Below are positions 1 to 14,400 of a stretch of 64,000 bases of DNA, piece by piece. This DNA is from Syncephalis fuscata (lineage: Eukaryota > Zoopagomycota > Zoopagomycetes > Zoopagales > Piptocephalidaceae). Location of the stretch: the NCBI GenBank assembly GCA_025786725.1, contig JAHLTZ010000002.1:868001-932000 (forward strand). The letters run 5' to 3'. Position numbers and translations under genes: made by a program. The notes beneath the pieces are model-generated. The model did no database searches. It was not told where the DNA came from and saw only the letters and a list, made by a program, of their open reading frames with translations. Each line of letters starts with the position of its first letter. The first letter of the stretch is position 1.

Positions 1-2974
1 TTATTATGCAAGTAGAGATAATACAAGTATTATCGACATGGGGCATTTCAAAAACCACGACGAGTAATAGCGATCATGCCTATTTACCTGTATCTATACT
101 TGTATGTAGATAGAAATAAAACCATGACCTATGTGTTCAATTCAGCACATGTTTAGAAAGCCATGTGTGCACCCTGATACACAGCATGCCATTAGATGAT
201 TGATGTCGAGTAAAGCGTGCTAACCAGCAAGTAATTCCTGACACCGCATGAACAAGCATGGCAATGGCCATGGTAATTGCTGTTATCATTGCAGCATGGC
301 TTGTGTATTATGCTATCCAACAACAAAAACAACACCACCAGTAATTATCCTTTTTCTCGACGTAGTCACCACATGTGGAGCAAATAGGCGAATGAGTTGA
401 AGTTGTTGTGGTTAAGGTTTGATAATTGTGCCATATTGTTTCTTTCTCCTTCTTCCTCCTTCTTACTACGACGGTCGTTGTCGTCGTTTATACTATTACT
501 ATTACTATATTGCTAGTTCGTTGATTCGTCATTTAGCAAGAATTTCATTCTTTATATACATAGTAATAACTCACATATACTTTATATTAGTTATTGCTAC
601 TACAGCGACTACGTATTCCTTTCTTTCTCTCTCTCTCTCTCTCTACTCTCTTTCCCTTTCCTCTTCTCTTTATCTATCTATCTATCTATAGTAGTTATAC
701 ACTATACTATCATAGCTTGTGTCTGCCACTATTATTGCTACCGCTCTTCTTTTCATTCTTCTTCTTTTGTTCTTCTACAATACCCCTAACACCACCACCA
801 CTACTACTACCACTACTACTACCATATTACTACTATTTACACTATTGCTATACTACGTTTTAGCAATCAACGCTATACCTATTGTCACTGCTGGTGTAGG
901 ACTAGAAATACACGATTTGTTATTTACAACAACTCTGCTGACCTGCAATTGGCAGCACTTACTTTTATACTCTTCTATATTCGCTCTTTTACAGCAACTC
1001 CGCGTGTGAACTCGTTATCAGCTATTTGGTGAATATTTACCTTTTTTTCTACTTCTTCTTCCTCTTCTTTCTCCACAGCCCCACACTGACACTTCTTCTT
1101 ATCGTTTTATAGTGTGAGTAAGTGTGCGTGCCTGTGCGTAGTTAGTATTGGCGCTATTTACTACGGTTACCTTTTTCTCGTTGATTCTTTCTCTTCTCGA
1201 CTCCCTCTGTGAGTGTGAGTACCAAGTACGAGTGAGTAAACAAGCCAGCTGAACTGTGTGTATGGGTGCACTTGAGAGTAGCCACTTGTTTCTATTCTAT
1301 CAGTGTATCTCTACTATTCACCCACCGCTTATAGTTCTTTCTCGCTTTACACACCTACTTTATATTACGCTTGCGCACTACAATTGCTTTTTTAACTGTT
1401 GCTATAACCATTCAACAACAACAGTCAATCAGTAGCACTACTACCAACAGCAACTACAATAACACTAGTTTCAACAACCATACACTTTATTTCGAGACTG
1501 TGATCTTTTGTTGACGATTGTCACGGCAAACTTGGTAAGTAACTACTATTGAAACCTTCTCTCTTTCTCTCTCTCTAGTTGCGGCGGTCACGTTTTTCTG
1601 TGCATACACTTGTATGCATCAATTGATGGATATATGCGGACATATGGATGATAGTACAATAGGCCGGTGTTTTTACTATGCCTACTTGCTACTATTACAG
1701 CTATCATTGCTGGTTTTTTTAGCCAATACTTGCTCATTAACGTCCCGCCTAACGCCACGCGGCAAAGGCAATACTGGCTTTTCTCATCTTCTTGACTTTG
1801 CTTGCTAGTGTCTAGATAGATTTACACTTGTGCTAGATCTATAGTCATAATTGCTACTTTTCTTTCATCTTAATCGTATCATCTAGTATTTCATCTATAT
1901 AATTGCCATTCGTTTATTACGACTGGGCTTCAACGACGGCTATTGATCAGCGATAACAACAACGACGTTATTGTTTGTGAGTCGATAGTGACCGCCGTGC
2001 TATTCTTCTTCTGTGGCTTGCCAATCCTTTTGTTCTACTTTGTTTTGCTATACACAGTTCTTGCTTTCTATAACGCTTATATTATTGGCGTAGTATTATT
2101 AGTGCAAGCAGTATTGGCTTGTTGTAGGATTGGTTGTTATTAACAGCTAGTAATCAATGTGGGTATTATAGTGACGCGCACAGTTTATGCAACATGCCTT
2201 GTACTGTACATATTTATGTTATACGTATGTATTCTAATATAGATGCTAACCTTTGGATTTTGTAGTTGTTTTTGCCTCTAGCTATATACACTTACAGTGA
2301 CGATCACGTTTCCTCGTCTCATTGATACTTGCGTTTTTTGGTAAGCATTTAGTTATGCTATACTCTTTCGATTGATTAATATTTATATAGGCGCTTTTTA
2401 ATCGCTATTACTCAATAGTTTATTCGATAAGACAACAACAGAAGAAGAATTGATATAGTTTATTTGACGACAATGTAAGCTTTGCAATTGACAGTTATTA
2501 ATTAGATTATTGTTACTAACCAGCCATTCATTTGTTTCACTGTCGATCATTGGACTATGGTCATCTGACGTGTACCATCATTATACTTGCTTTTTTTAGA
2601 AGACTACCCTTTTGTTGCTACTTATTATATTCCTTTTGCTTCTTTGATCCTTCTAGAAACCGTCTGTTATTGTTATTATTTCTATTTCGTCATTCTCTCC
2701 TTTTGACTGAACTTACTGTTTTGCCGTCAATTAATCTACACTCTAGCATTTTGTGCGTCAGTTTGGTTAAGAGAACGAAAGAAGTAAAAGCAATACACTC
2801 GACCGACATATTAACAAAATCCATCGTTATACATCGATTAAGAATAGCTATATACACGGTAAATAGACATAGCTGTTTTAAAAAGCATCTATTAAACAAC
2901 GGTGTAGATACACGCACGCAACTATATATATACACACTCGTGTGCACTACACACATCAATCGCCATTTAAATCG
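1..2974. other. Long AT/pyrimidine-rich 5' region, no gene recognised
   Basis: No credible coding sequence is visible on either strand. The open frames here are low-complexity translations of simple repeats: a CT run at about 627-649, TATC units at about 671-690 and CCA/CTA triplets at about 790-830. From about 1000 to 2970 the plus strand is pyrimidine-rich with scattered GTAAGT-like sites (for example near 1537), as expected of a long 5' UTR or promoter of the phosphodiesterase gene that starts at 2975. Whether 5' UTR introns exist cannot be decided without transcripts. Confidence 0.5.
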
Positions 2975-5365
2975 ATGGACCCAGCCGGATGCAATGTTTT
3001 GCTTGTCGGCAGCACCTATCTTAACGATAGCGGCTCTGGTCTTTATGTAGCGCGTACTGCATGTCCACACGTTACTTCATATGGTCGTAAATACCTTACA
3101 GGCCCCTGCCATTGTGAACGCTATCGTAGACCGCAGGATCCAGCAGCTGTGCGCGAGGAGAACCGACAAGCACTAGAATTTATCCAGGCACTGTTAGAAA
3201 CGTATTCACACGTTACGGCTGTTACTTGTGGCCAAATTGCTTTATCGAGTTTACATACACAGCATCCAGGCCGTAACACCATTTTACTTATAGATTTGGA
3301 TCATTTTTCCCCTAAAGAGGATGAAATACCTAAACACGATTCGGGCGTAGAACTAGAGGACATGTATGGTCTAGACTTTTTAAAAGTAGTTGCAGATGAA
3401 TTGCAAGCGGGTCAGATTAAGCAAGTCTATCCCATTGTCTGCTCACACAACCCATCTCCTGATCTAATGACTCATTGTCTTAATCTTGGAGCAGCCGACT
3501 ATTTGGTTAAGCCTATTGGATCTGAAGTTGTCAAAACACTATGGCTAAACGTATTACGTCGACTAAGGAAGGATGGCGAATTCCAAGTGCCAGTCAATGC
3601 CATGGAAATGGCTCGTCTACGCCAATATAATGGCGAATTTCTAGAAGAGCGATTGGCAGAGACATTTTCACGAGATGCTACGTAAGTGCATAATCATCAT
3701 CATTATATAGCTATTTATAATCAGATATTAATTATATGTTAATTTAGACTTGCTGAAATGATTGTAAACTATTATACACCACCATTTCGCCGGGTAGATC
3801 CCTTGGACTTTCCACGCTTAGATAACAATGCTTCCCAAGAACGTCAGCAGTTTCTTTATCTCCAACTAAATAGCTGGTCATTTTGTCCACACGATCTTTC
3901 GGACGATGATCTTCTTCGCTGTGTAGAGATTATTTTTACAAAGGTGATGGCCATGGACGGATTGGAAATGATCCATGCAACGCAAGGTAAATAGCCAAAT
4001 AGAATAAGCAATGAATGAAAAGTACTAAATCTAACGTTAAATTGTCTAGATACACTGCATCGTTTCATATTGGCAATTCGCAGTTCATATCATGCCACGA
4101 ATCCATATCATGATTTCTATCATGCTGTTGATGTGCTACAAGCAACCTTTTACATTCTTAATGCACTTGGCATCATTCCCGGCGATAAGAGCAAATCAAC
4201 GCAACTAGGCGAAGCGGGTCAGCGACGACGCACAGCTCTTCAACGCGTATTCCGTTCTAAAGATGTATTTGCGCTTATGGTAGCCAGTCTTGGTCATGAT
4301 GTTGGTCATCCTGGCGTAAATAACTTTTACATGATTAACGCACGTACACCATTGGCCGAGCTATATAACGATCAATCAGTACTTGAAAACTACCATGCCA
4401 CCTCACTATTCCTACTGATGCGCAAACATGGACTGAACTTTTACGATAATGACCAAGGACCAGTATTTAAAGGTAAATATTGAATATTAACTTGCTAATC
4501 TATTTAATTAATAATATTAATCATTTGTAATAGATTTCCGTTCTAGTGTTGTTAATGCCATTCTGGCCACAGATATGGGTACACATTTCGACTATGTCCG
4601 TCAAATCCACGAGCAATCAGATCGAATTGAACAGTTGGCCGATGTTAACACGACTGTTACCGATACTGATCGCCGTTTATTGACGGCGGCCATTATCAAG
4701 TGTGCCGATATTTGTAACGCAACCCGTCCATTTAAAATTGCCCGACAGTGGTGCCATGAATTGTTACGTGAATTCTCAATGCAATCAGAATTGGAAAAGA
4801 AGATGGGCGTGCCCGTATCGATGCCAGTCGATGATTCACCAGTAGCTCAGGCCAAGTCTCAGATTGATTTTATCAGTGCATTGGCCATGCCATTGTTTGC
4901 CGCTGTATCTCAAGTGTTCCCTGAATTGCAATACACGGTAGATCAATTATCTGCCAACAAAACAACCTGGGAAGGTATTCGGGCGGCAGAATTAGCTGCA
5001 CAAACGACAAAAACAATCGCTACAACGGCAGCAGCAGCATCGGCATCGTGTACAAGCCTTGCTACTTCACGTCGAGCCAATGAGCGTCTTCTCGGAGAAG
5101 ATGCGACTGCACATGCTCGTCGTCTATCATTGCCATATCCAGGACTAAAAAGAACAAGAGCCGTTCCAACTCGCAATTGTCCATTAAATCTGAAGTGGCA
5201 CGTCCTCGTCGTCCATTGTCAGGAGACTGTGCCGTACGCACGAGCAATGGCTCTACACCGATGCCCACACCACCTGCCAATGTTGCACGTCGTCTATCAA
5301 GTCGTCTTAGCGTCTGTAGTCAACGACGATATTCGGATGCCGTAGCCGATTACTTGTTCAGCTAG
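2975..5365 (+). CDS. 3',5'-cyclic nucleotide phosphodiesterase (class I) with N-terminal receiver-like domain
   Basis: Hydrolyses cAMP and/or cGMP, ending cyclic-nucleotide signals. Exons read as 2975-3681, 3748-3986, 4050-4472 and 4534-5365, about 733 aa. The catalytic domain shows the family's metal and catalytic signatures: YHDFYHAVDVLQ, GHDVGHPGVNN and KCADICNATRP. Before it, roughly residues 75-215 resemble a response-regulator receiver fold (ILLIDLDHF near the acceptor position, a late LVKPI), an architecture known from metazoan PDE8. The first ATG of the frame (2975) was preferred to an upstream GTG. The frame breaks in the A run at 5147-5151: upstream reads ARRLSLPYPGLK, downstream a similar Arg/Ser-rich tail (ARRLSSRLS) that ends at 5365. 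Without one extra base the protein would end at 5345 with an unrelated tail. Substrate specificity is not readable; the family call is very sure. Confidence 0.93.
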
Positions 5366-6120
5366 AGATTCTCTTCGTATCATTCATCTATTTGTCATTC
5401 AATTTGTTTGTTTGTTTGTTTGTTTGTTTTTGCACTTGTTTCCCCCTCAGTCATATGATATATTCATATTTCTTTTCCGTGTGTTTTTTCTTTTGGCATT
5501 TTAATTGCGTTTCATTTTCCTTTTCCATCTTTTTGTGTTGTTGTTGTTACTACTGCTACTGCTGCTATTGCTCTTATTGTGGCTATATAAATATTGTTTT
5601 TTAGGTTGTGGTAATATGATTTTATTCATCTATTTAACAACAACACCTATAACATACACATATATACACACACTCTCTCTTTACTACTACTACTACCACT
5701 CTTTTCTAAAGACCACGATCCAAATACAAATAGATAGATATTTTTATCTATCAACACGCATACATATCATCACACGTCATTGAAGAGAAAGTGAGTCCAT
5801 ATTTTTACTCACTTTCTTTTAATCGTCGTATCTGCATGATTCTTTTTCTTTTTCTTCGCTTATTATTTTATATACACATGCGCTCAGTAGTCATGCTATA
5901 GAAACCGTTAAGATAGCAATGACCATAGAAGGAAATAAGCTTCTGGTTTAGCCTACTTTCTATCTTTCTTTCTTATCTGCGTTCTAATCAATAGCTACTC
6001 TTTCTCCTTTTGTATAAATGAAATTCAATAACAATAACAACGAGAATAATTACGATAAATTCACCATTAATGTTATAATACTATAATATGTCTATATAAA
6101 CTACTATTATTATATTATTA
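5366..6120. other. Intergenic 3' regions of two convergent genes
   Basis: A spacer between the convergent phosphodiesterase and EMC2 genes. It holds a GTTT repeat (about 5405-5430), pyrimidine-rich and CTG/TTG-rich stretches and an imperfect inverted repeat with AAAGTGAGT-type arms near 5785-5820 that could form a hairpin in either 3' UTR. No coding signal was seen. Confidence 0.5.
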
Positions 6121-7454
6121 TTATTTAGTTGATGATGTACGTAGCCAAATATCAACCACTGATCTGGTTGTAACCTTGTTTGTTTGTGTTGATGATGACG
6201 TGTTTTTTGTGTAAGCTGTTGTTAATCGACTTGTAGCTAGTGCATCTAAATCACATAGCACTTTATCTGATGGTGGATCCACTTGTTGAGTTACTATACC
6301 ACGAGAAGTATGTGTTACAGCTTGACTATGACTACCACTACTACCACTGCCAGTACTGCTGCCTTGTGATTTCATTAATCGAGTTGCACACTATGGTGAT
6401 TATATATACATATATATTGATATTAATATAGGACTGTATTAATTAACTATAATGACTGACCAGTTTAACGCCATACCATCCACGTGTTTGAGTTGGACTT
6501 AATTCAACAACTCGGCAATATTCTTTTAAAGCTAGAGCTATTTGACCAGTTGTATAAAGTATCTATTATGAATAAATATAAGTGAAATAATAAATATAGC
6601 ATTTCTAATATACCTCAGCATATTTAAGATGAAATCCTGGATTTTGTGGCTGCATAACAATCACTTCTTCCATACAGAATATAGCTTGAGCATACCTATT
6701 ACCATTTAATCGATGGTTAACTATTAATTAACTATTTAACAAGTAAATAAATAAATAAATACGTACATGCATTCACTTAAATAGAGTTCACACAATTCCA
6801 TCCATCCTTCTTGATCTGAATGGTAAATATCAAGAAATGCGACCAGTGCAGTGATTGCATCTTGTATACGACCCTTTTGCTTTAAAATAGCAATATGTCG
6901 TTTAGCCGCCAACTATTTATAATACATATTAATAAGTATAATGATATGAATATAGATAGAATATTAGTAGACACAGTCCATACTCTACTAATATAATTAA
7001 TAACTAGTACTAACTTACCATATTGGTCTCGTCAGTTTCGAGTAGTGCAGCATATAGATTACTAGCAACTTCGGTATTACCTTTTGCTTCGTGAAGCATA
7101 CCTTCAAGACGCCCGACACGCATTGATCCCGGGAAACGAGCAGTTAATGCATCTAAACACGACTATAGTCCATGATGAACATAAAAAGGCCATTGCGTTC
7201 TATTAGCAATAATATAGTTATATCGACTCTTTGCAACCTACCTGAGCTAGTGACCAGCGCGCTGTATGTAAAGCAGCCACAAACAACTGTTCATAAAAGG
7301 CCCATACTTCATCGCCTAGATGTGAGGTATAGCCGGCAAGCATCAATTGTTCGCCATATTGCACCACAAGGTCAGGTGGTCCGTCACAACGTTGACGATA
7401 TTCGGCAAGAGTAGCCGCCAATTGTCCGTTTGATAAAACCGATGACTGAGTCAT
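6121..7454 (-). CDS. EMC2: ER membrane protein complex subunit 2 (TPR protein)
   Basis: Cytosolic TPR subunit of the ER membrane protein complex, the insertase for tail-anchored and multipass membrane proteins. Six exons on the minus strand: 7242-7454, 7019-7162, 6767-6912, 6614-6695, 6461-6562 and 6121-6390, giving 318 aa, close to the family's roughly 300. Recognised from the order of conserved segments: VVQYGEQLM, LGDEVWAFYEQLFVAALHTA, RFPGSMRVGRLEGM, AALLETDETN, LDIYHSDQEGWMELCELYL, AIFCMEEVIVMQPQNP and ILYTTGQIALALKEY. These helix pairs form the TPR solenoid. The Ser/Thr/Gly-rich C-terminal tail after about residue 230 is not conserved. The start is the first ATG of the frame; only non-ATG codons lie upstream. 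All splice phases close without correction. Confidence 0.93.
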
Positions 7455-8380
7455 AATAGTAGAACAACAAATAGAAACAATCAAAAATAGTAGGACTATT
7501 TAAAGCAGAGAAGAGAAAGAAAAGTTAAATATACAACGATATTAGTAAATAAAGAGGGTAAATTAGTTAACGTAAACACTATTATAACTATTAACAACAA
7601 CACTATTAAACAGCACCAATAGTATTAACTGAATTAAACACTTTATTGATTGGTCTATTATTATCTATTGTCTATATCGGTGGATTGTCTATACGTGATG
7701 CACATAGTCAGTCCATGGTTGTTGTTGTACTCATCTTATGATATGCATGATGGACTGAATATAGCACTTTTGCTTTTACTGCTACACAGCACCTCATCTT
7801 TCTTTTGCTTTTCATTAACAAGCTGAAATTCAGTTCGGCATCGGGTATGTAGGTGTATGTCTATTATCAATACTTTATATATACACTTCCTTTGTTATCT
7901 ATTATACATTTATATATATATTATACATATACATATACATATATTAACCACTATCTAGTATCATTTTTGATTAGTTGTTTAGAGTGACGAACGCGTACAG
8001 TGGTATTCTTTTAGTTAAATACCGTCACTATCGTTTATTCTCTTTCTCTTTCTCTCCGCTCGACCACCGACCATTTCTATATTCGTCCTTCTCTTTCCTT
8101 GACTATTTCTCCTACTCGTTCTCACTCTACTTCAATCTATTGATTCTTATGGTTTATTGTAGGGCCATAGGAGTATTGCTTGGTTAACTGGACTCTTTTA
8201 TCTTTGACTTTGTGTGTGTGTGTGTACACCTTTGGTAGAATACACTTTTACTTTTACTTTTACTACCGACTGTTGATATCCAATTGACGTTAGTAGACAC
8301 GCCAGTGTTACTGCCTATTGACCTACCAATCTACCAATCTACCTATCAATCTATCTATTTACTTACCTATATTCCTATCT

Positions 8381-8423
<43 letters not shown>

Positions 8424-8565
8424 CTTAAGTGGACGTGGAATTCGTTCATTCATCTCTCTCGCACATCACACGTTTATTTGCATTGATACAGCTAACCGCG
8501 ACGCGTGAAGACGCCTTGTCATCAGGAAGCATAGTCACGCGTACACCACTCTTACTAGCACCATC
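7455..8565. other. Divergent promoter region with TATC microsatellite
   Basis: Shared upstream region of the divergent EMC2 (-) and kinesin-13 (+) genes. It contains AT-rich tracts, a short GT run near 8210-8224 and a TATC/CTAT microsatellite at about 8382-8423. The open frames here are translations of that repeat and of pyrimidine tracts, not genes. Confidence 0.55.
8382..8423. repeat. TATC tetranucleotide microsatellite
   Basis: About ten near-perfect TATC (CTAT) units just upstream of the kinesin-13 start, likely variable in length between isolates. Confidence 0.9.
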
Positions 8566-11792
<3,227 letters not shown>

Positions 11793-12008
11793 GAGATTAT
11801 CAAGCTTAAATGAAAGCATTATAATCGAGTCATCATTAGGACGCACATTTATTGGAATTTAGATTTGTAGATGGCATTGTCACTTAAACAGTCTGTCGTT
11901 GTTGTTCAATCGAATACATACATCATCTATCGATGCATTGTTCGATTTATTAAAGAAGTATTTAGCGTAGTCAATCATTTGTGTTACTATTGGTGAATTG
12001 TGTCATAG

Positions 12009-12014
12009 TTTATT
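12009..12014 (-). terminator. Candidate poly(A) signal of the selenoprotein-H gene
   Basis: Read on the minus strand this is AATAAA, about 180 nt after the TAA stop at 12190 and downstream of the SECIS-like fold, so a transcript ending here would keep the fold in its 3' UTR. Confidence 0.45.
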
Positions 12015-12070
12015 AACAAATCAATAATACATAAAGAGAACAACGAGAATGCAAGTGTTGTAGGCACTGG

Positions 12071-12155
12071 CATGAATGAATCCAATAGACGTGACGCTCG
12101 TCGTTTAAGACGATATAAATGCTTTAGACGCCAGACTATTTTCACTACTCGGTTC
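12071..12155 (-). promoter_or_regulatory. Candidate eukaryotic SECIS element (type II-like) in the selenoprotein-H 3' UTR
   Basis: Read 5' to 3' on the minus strand. The 5' core GTGAA lies at 12145-12141 and the 3' core GGAT at 12083-12080, allowing the non-Watson-Crick quartet (T.T, G.A, A.G, A.G) that SBP2 recognises. Between them a helix of about 12 pairs forms, with one T.T mismatch and one bulged C (strand AATAGTCTGGCGT against GCGTCACGTCTATT). It is followed by unpaired AAA (CTAAAGC) on the 5' side and a small hairpin, TCGTC/GACGA. Below the quartet about five pairs with a mismatch form a weak helix I. The element starts about 45 nt after the stop codon. Found by eye, without energy calculation. 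Confidence 0.6.
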
Positions 12156-12189
12156 ATCTCTATTCAATCATCGACCTGTTAGCTGTTTA

Positions 12190-12899
12190 TTACTTTGACT
12201 GTTTACTAGCTGCATTGATAACATTGGCAACTAGACTGACAACATGCGCTTCATCAGGAAACTTTTCCTTCCTCGGTGGCCCCTAAACAGCAAATGGGAT
12301 ATGAATTACTAATTATTTAATTGTATTTATTAGACTAGTATTTACCTTTTTGATGCCACTCCAAATGAGTTGGCCATCAGATGAATCCGCTTCCGTAAGA
12401 ACGGTGATTTCAAAGCTTTTTGAACGAGGCTTTGTTGGATTCATTTCAATAATAGCATTGGGAAATTGCGCTACAATCGCCTGAATTTAGTATTATTTGA
12501 TTAATAAATATTAGCGTAGTAATAATAAGGGTCTAGATAGTATACGAACATTGCCCATATTGGTTGCATTTCGGCCGTATACTCGTCAGCTTTTACTAAT
12601 TGCATTATTAGTCTTTTTGTTAGTAAAATGCTAATTAACTTACCAGTGTTCAAACACCACGGTAAAGGGTGGCTATTTACACGTTCGCTGGAAGATGAGT
12701 CAGTAACAGGTGAAATTGCATTACTCGGCGTTGGTTGTGATTCTTCGAGTCTTGCTTTCTTCGTTGGTGCTGCGTCAGTTACAGTACTGGCGCGCTTGGC
12801 TTTTCTCGAAGGTTTTGTCTGTTCAGCAGGTGTGGCATAAGGGCGTTTGCCCAGCCGTGCACTGCGTCGTGTAGACTTGGAAGTCGATTCGGGGGGCAT
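12190..12899 (-). CDS. SELENOH: Selenoprotein H homologue with in-frame TGA (selenocysteine) in a CxxU motif
   Basis: Rdx-family, thioredoxin-fold redox protein, nuclear or nucleolar in animals. Minus-strand exons: 12644-12899, 12550-12595, 12346-12480 and 12190-12282; about 176 aa. Recognised from VVFEHC-K-S-(TGA)-R-VYGRNA, then MNPTKPRSKSFEITVL, LIWSGIKKGPPRK and KFPDE, in the order of animal SELENOH. The Cys codon spans an intron (TG|T) and the TGA at 12588-12586 sits exactly at the Sec of CxxU. The N-terminal 60 residues are Lys/Arg/Ser-rich (KSTRRSARLGKRPY, PTKKARLEE), fitting nuclear targeting. Near 12672 one base is missing from frame: AGC then CAC should be followed by CCC-TTT-ACC-GTG. 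A single lost C repairs it. The alternative is a 110-nt intron (12673-12782) or a 35-nt one (12673-12707). Sec rather than stop is supported by conservation after the TGA and by the SECIS-like fold. Confidence 0.85.
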
Positions 12900-13880
12900 A
12901 TTAGTATAGAAAGAAGAGTAGATAATTATAAGCAAATAAATTTAATGGTTATATTTATATCTACTAAAACGTAGTTTTAATCACCTTAAAAACTATAGTA
13001 GATAAATTACTACTTTGTTTATAAATAGCATAAGTATTAGTTATTGCTAAATATTATTAATTTCATCGTTTATTGAATTGATGTAAAAACGTATACATTG
13101 AGCTGAGTAAATAGATTTGATCTATTTATATAAAAAGGGAGATTTACCAAAATACACCGTTTTTTATTTTAAATTTTAAAATTTAGTTAGTTGTATTTGT
13201 CACAATATATCGTTGGAAGTATTTTAACAAATAAAATACAATTGACATTGCTGTTAACATTGCTACAATTAACTAAACTACGTAAATAATCAGTTTTAAA
13301 TTAAAATTTGTTGCATTTATTATTATTAGTTTTTTCCCATCAGAAATTTTAACTTTGCAGCTTTTATCATTAAACACTATTATAAATACATAATACAGCT
13401 ACTCAAATAATAATAATAATAGCATTACTGAACTATTATAATTGTTAGTATATATTAAATAATAAAATATATACTTAACACTTTTATTTATACACTTCTT
13501 GATTTAACATTTGAAAATGTAGCAACATTATTTGTAATGTATCTAGTAATAAATTTAATAGTATCATTACCATAATTATATGAACAACTATCAAAATGCT
13601 TAAGATTGCATTGAAAAATCTTTACTAGACCAGTTTTCTGCTTTGTGGCAGTCAATATAAATCAACATTTGTTGCTGGAATTGTCTTTATGAAAACAAAT
13701 AATATGCAATCTTTTTGAAACACTATTTTTCGCTTAAAATCACAATTGCCAACAAGTCTAAACTCGTCAACAATAATTCTCGGTTTTTTAATACTGGTAA
13801 ATATAGCCCCAAACAGTTTGTTAGACATTACATATAATGAAAAATACAGCTAGACTATCGCAGTTACTTGTGGCATACTG

Positions 13881-14400
13881 CGACGATTAGCAACTTAATG
13901 GCTATCGCCTTGTTTATATTTCTATCATTTAATCGTTAGTGACTACTGATTAATTGCTTGCCTTAGTATAACATGAACCTGATGCTATTATAAAATAGTC
14001 AATAACTGATTCTCCTTTTAATTATCAATTACCCCAGTTAAGCTTTTAATAGCCGAATAGCATTTTTAATTAAAGTAGATAAAATAACATATAACCAAAT
14101 ATATAGATATGTTTATTATAATTCCAATAAAGCTAGTTGTTTATAGTAAATACCATTGTTAATGGAACTTGACCTTGTTCATATGACTGATCATGTGCAG
14201 TAAATACTTGTTATTTACTGGTTATGTCTTTGGATAGCTGTTTGTTTATGCTTGTTAGTACTAGTATTTAGTATATTGCTGTTGTGACTATTCACATGTT
14301 ACCATCGGCATGTTGTTTGATTACATGGTGGATGTCATGGATCATCGTATGATAGATAATTATGTGACCATAATACCGTAATTCAATACCGTAACAACAT
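13881..14400 (+). repeat. Dispersed ~520-bp repeat, copy 1
   Basis: Nearly identical over its length to 16768-17290 and 18673-19191, same orientation. It starts around the shared motif GCAACTTAATGG and ends around GTAACAACAT. No open reading frame and no terminal inverted repeat was seen. Internally it can form a hairpin; in this copy the stem lost a C (CAGTAAATA / TATTTACTG). The 3' end repeats AATACCGTAA twice. Confidence 0.9.

Noticed and set aside
419-1009. Three overlapping open frames of 89-96 codons
   Set aside because: Their products are Leu/Ser/Tyr/Thr runs translated from CT, TATC and CCA/CTA repeats; no start context, splice pattern or recognisable domain.
4943-5280. Minus-strand open frames inside the phosphodiesterase gene
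   Set aside because: Shadow frames of the PDE coding exon; no independent features.
12586-12588. TGA in the selenoprotein-H frame as a plain stop or as a reassigned codon
   Set aside because: Family blocks continue for about 90 residues after it, so it is not a terminal stop. A global reassignment is unlikely because NC2-beta ends with TGA and other genes do not use TGA internally.
12673-12707. A 35-nt intron in selenoprotein H to restore the frame
   Set aside because: Other introns here are about 50 nt or more, and the branch-point-like CTGAC would overlap the donor. A missing C near 12672 or a 110-nt intron is more plausible.
13881-14400. Dispers repeat as a classical DNA transposon or tRNA-derived SINE
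   Set aside because: No terminal inverted repeats, no A/B box pair, no poly(A) tail and no target-site duplication visible by eye.
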